A stretch of DNA of 64,000 nucleotides from Myxococcales bacterium (GTDB taxonomy: Bacteria; Myxococcota_A; Polyangia; Palsa-1104), in NCBI GenBank assembly GCA_003170275.1, contig PNAM01000079.1, positions 79,147 to 143,146 on the forward strand, given 5' to 3'. The translations under genes were made by a program, and so were the position numbers. The stretch's first letter is position 1; each line of letters opens with the position of its first letter. The notes beneath the pieces were generated by a model. It made no database searches. It was not told the origin of the DNA and saw only the letters and a program-made list of their open reading frames with translations. This document shows positions 63,492-64,000 of this stretch, in pieces.

Positions 63492-64000
63492 ATGACTTCC
63501 GACGTGATCAAGTTCCAGCTATATCGGCTCTCGGTAAGTGAGCTTTTCGAACCACGACTCCGGCTCGCTTGGTTGGCCTTGGCCGACTACGAGGCGGAGC
63601 GCTATCACGGATGCGTGCCAGTGGTCCTCGCATTGCTCGACGGGTATGCGAACGACGTCGACGGCGAGATCGGATTCTCCGAGAAGCAGGCCGACCTAAG
63701 CGCGTGGGATTCGTTTGCGGGCCACCCGGAGGGGCTAAAGCGGCTTCACCGAGTGTTGAACAAGAGCCGCCGAAAGACTCACGCGGATTCCATCTCGATT
63801 CCGTACCGTCACGGGATTTTGCATGGGAGGGATCTCGCATACGACAACAAGCTCGTCGCAGCGAAGGCATGGGCGGCTCTGTTTGCCGTCGGGGAATGGG
63901 CAAAACGGATTGAGCGCGGAGCGAGGCATGCCCCGCCGCCGAAGCCCCAAAAGGGATTGCGCGATCTCTTTCGGATGCTTGCCGACCAAGCGAGACTTCG
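63492..64000 (+). CDS. Hypothetical protein, possible HEPN-like RNase (runs off right edge)
   Basis: 169 codons without a stop from ATG 63492 to the edge; the frame is also open for some distance upstream, so the start is unsure. Helical, with no signal. Near residue 120, PYRHGILHGRD has the pattern R-H-x3-H, which fits the R-x4-6-H signature of HEPN RNases seen in toxin and defence proteins. KLVAAKAWAALFAVGEWAKR follows. Lower GC and rarer codon use than the rest of the window fit recent transfer. Confidence 0.5.
   Translation, partial: MTSDVIKFQLYRLSVSELFEPRLRLAWLALADYEAERYHGCVPVVLALLDGYANDVDGEIGFSEKQADLSAWDSFAGHPEGLKRLHRVLNKSRRKTHADSISIPYRHGILHGRDLAYDNKLVAAKAWAALFAVGEWAKRIERGARHAPPPKPQKGLRDLFRMLADQARL

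Overview
The window is high-GC DNA from a Gram-negative delta-proteobacterial lineage, most likely Myxococcota (Polyangia or a relative). The evidence is a eukaryotic-type Ser/Thr kinase with a PEGA domain, many predicted lipoproteins, several proteins ending in a MYXO-CTERM-like tail (Gly-Cys, one membrane helix, Arg cluster), multihaem cytochrome lipoproteins and Cys-rich secreted proteins. No plasmid or phage backbone is visible. The last kilobase, beyond a tRNA-Leu, looks like the edge of an integrated element.

Layout. 1-7.5 kb: 5' part of an Fe-S/FAD oxidoreductase (runs off the left edge), a Ser/Thr kinase, a rhodanese-MoeB protein divergent from a small molybdopterin oxidoreductase, then a stand-alone NuoB-like protein, an ErpA/IscA-type Fe-S carrier, a GlcD-type FAD oxidase and a Nudix hydrolase. 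7.5-15 kb: a secreted beta-helix protein, a small charged exported protein with a strong terminator, cysteine synthase, a DUF3105 lipoprotein, a decayed porin gene, a BoxD/PaaZ-type aldehyde dehydrogenase, tRNA-Leu(UAG) and small lipoproteins or zinc-ribbon proteins. 15-19.6 kb: a tightly coupled four-gene operon (haem-oxygenase-like di-iron protein, DUF3419/BtaA-like transferase, GNAT, AsnB), the best candidate for an undescribed biosynthetic pathway. 19.7-30 kb: GT-C glycosyltransferases, a membrane sulfatase-fold protein and two multihaem cytochrome lipoproteins.

30-42 kb: a predicted c-di-GMP-I riboswitch whose closing helix could hide the ribosome binding site of a secreted lipoprotein; an HTTM operon; a trypsin-like protease; a PilZ-like membrane protein; a flippase-like protein; and an operon of two thioredoxin-fold lipoproteins plus an outer-membrane barrel, divergent from a lipoprotein with 38 cysteines. 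42-50 kb: a 1369-residue secreted protein with an internal MYXO-CTERM-like signal followed by a second lipobox-like signal, and a 999-residue lipoprotein with a PHP-like metal site. 50-63 kb: envelope glycan and lipid functions (radical SAM, GT4, YkgJ, polysaccharide deacetylase, GT-C proteins, MMPL transporter, flippase-like LPG-synthase membrane domain, CelD-type acyltransferase, SRPBCC protein).

63-64 kb: tRNA-Leu(CAG) with a good promoter, an integrase remnant pointing at its 3' end, and a partial gene with a HEPN-type R-x4-H motif. Overall the window is dominated by cell-envelope, surface and secreted functions, with two c-di-GMP-linked elements about 5 kb apart.
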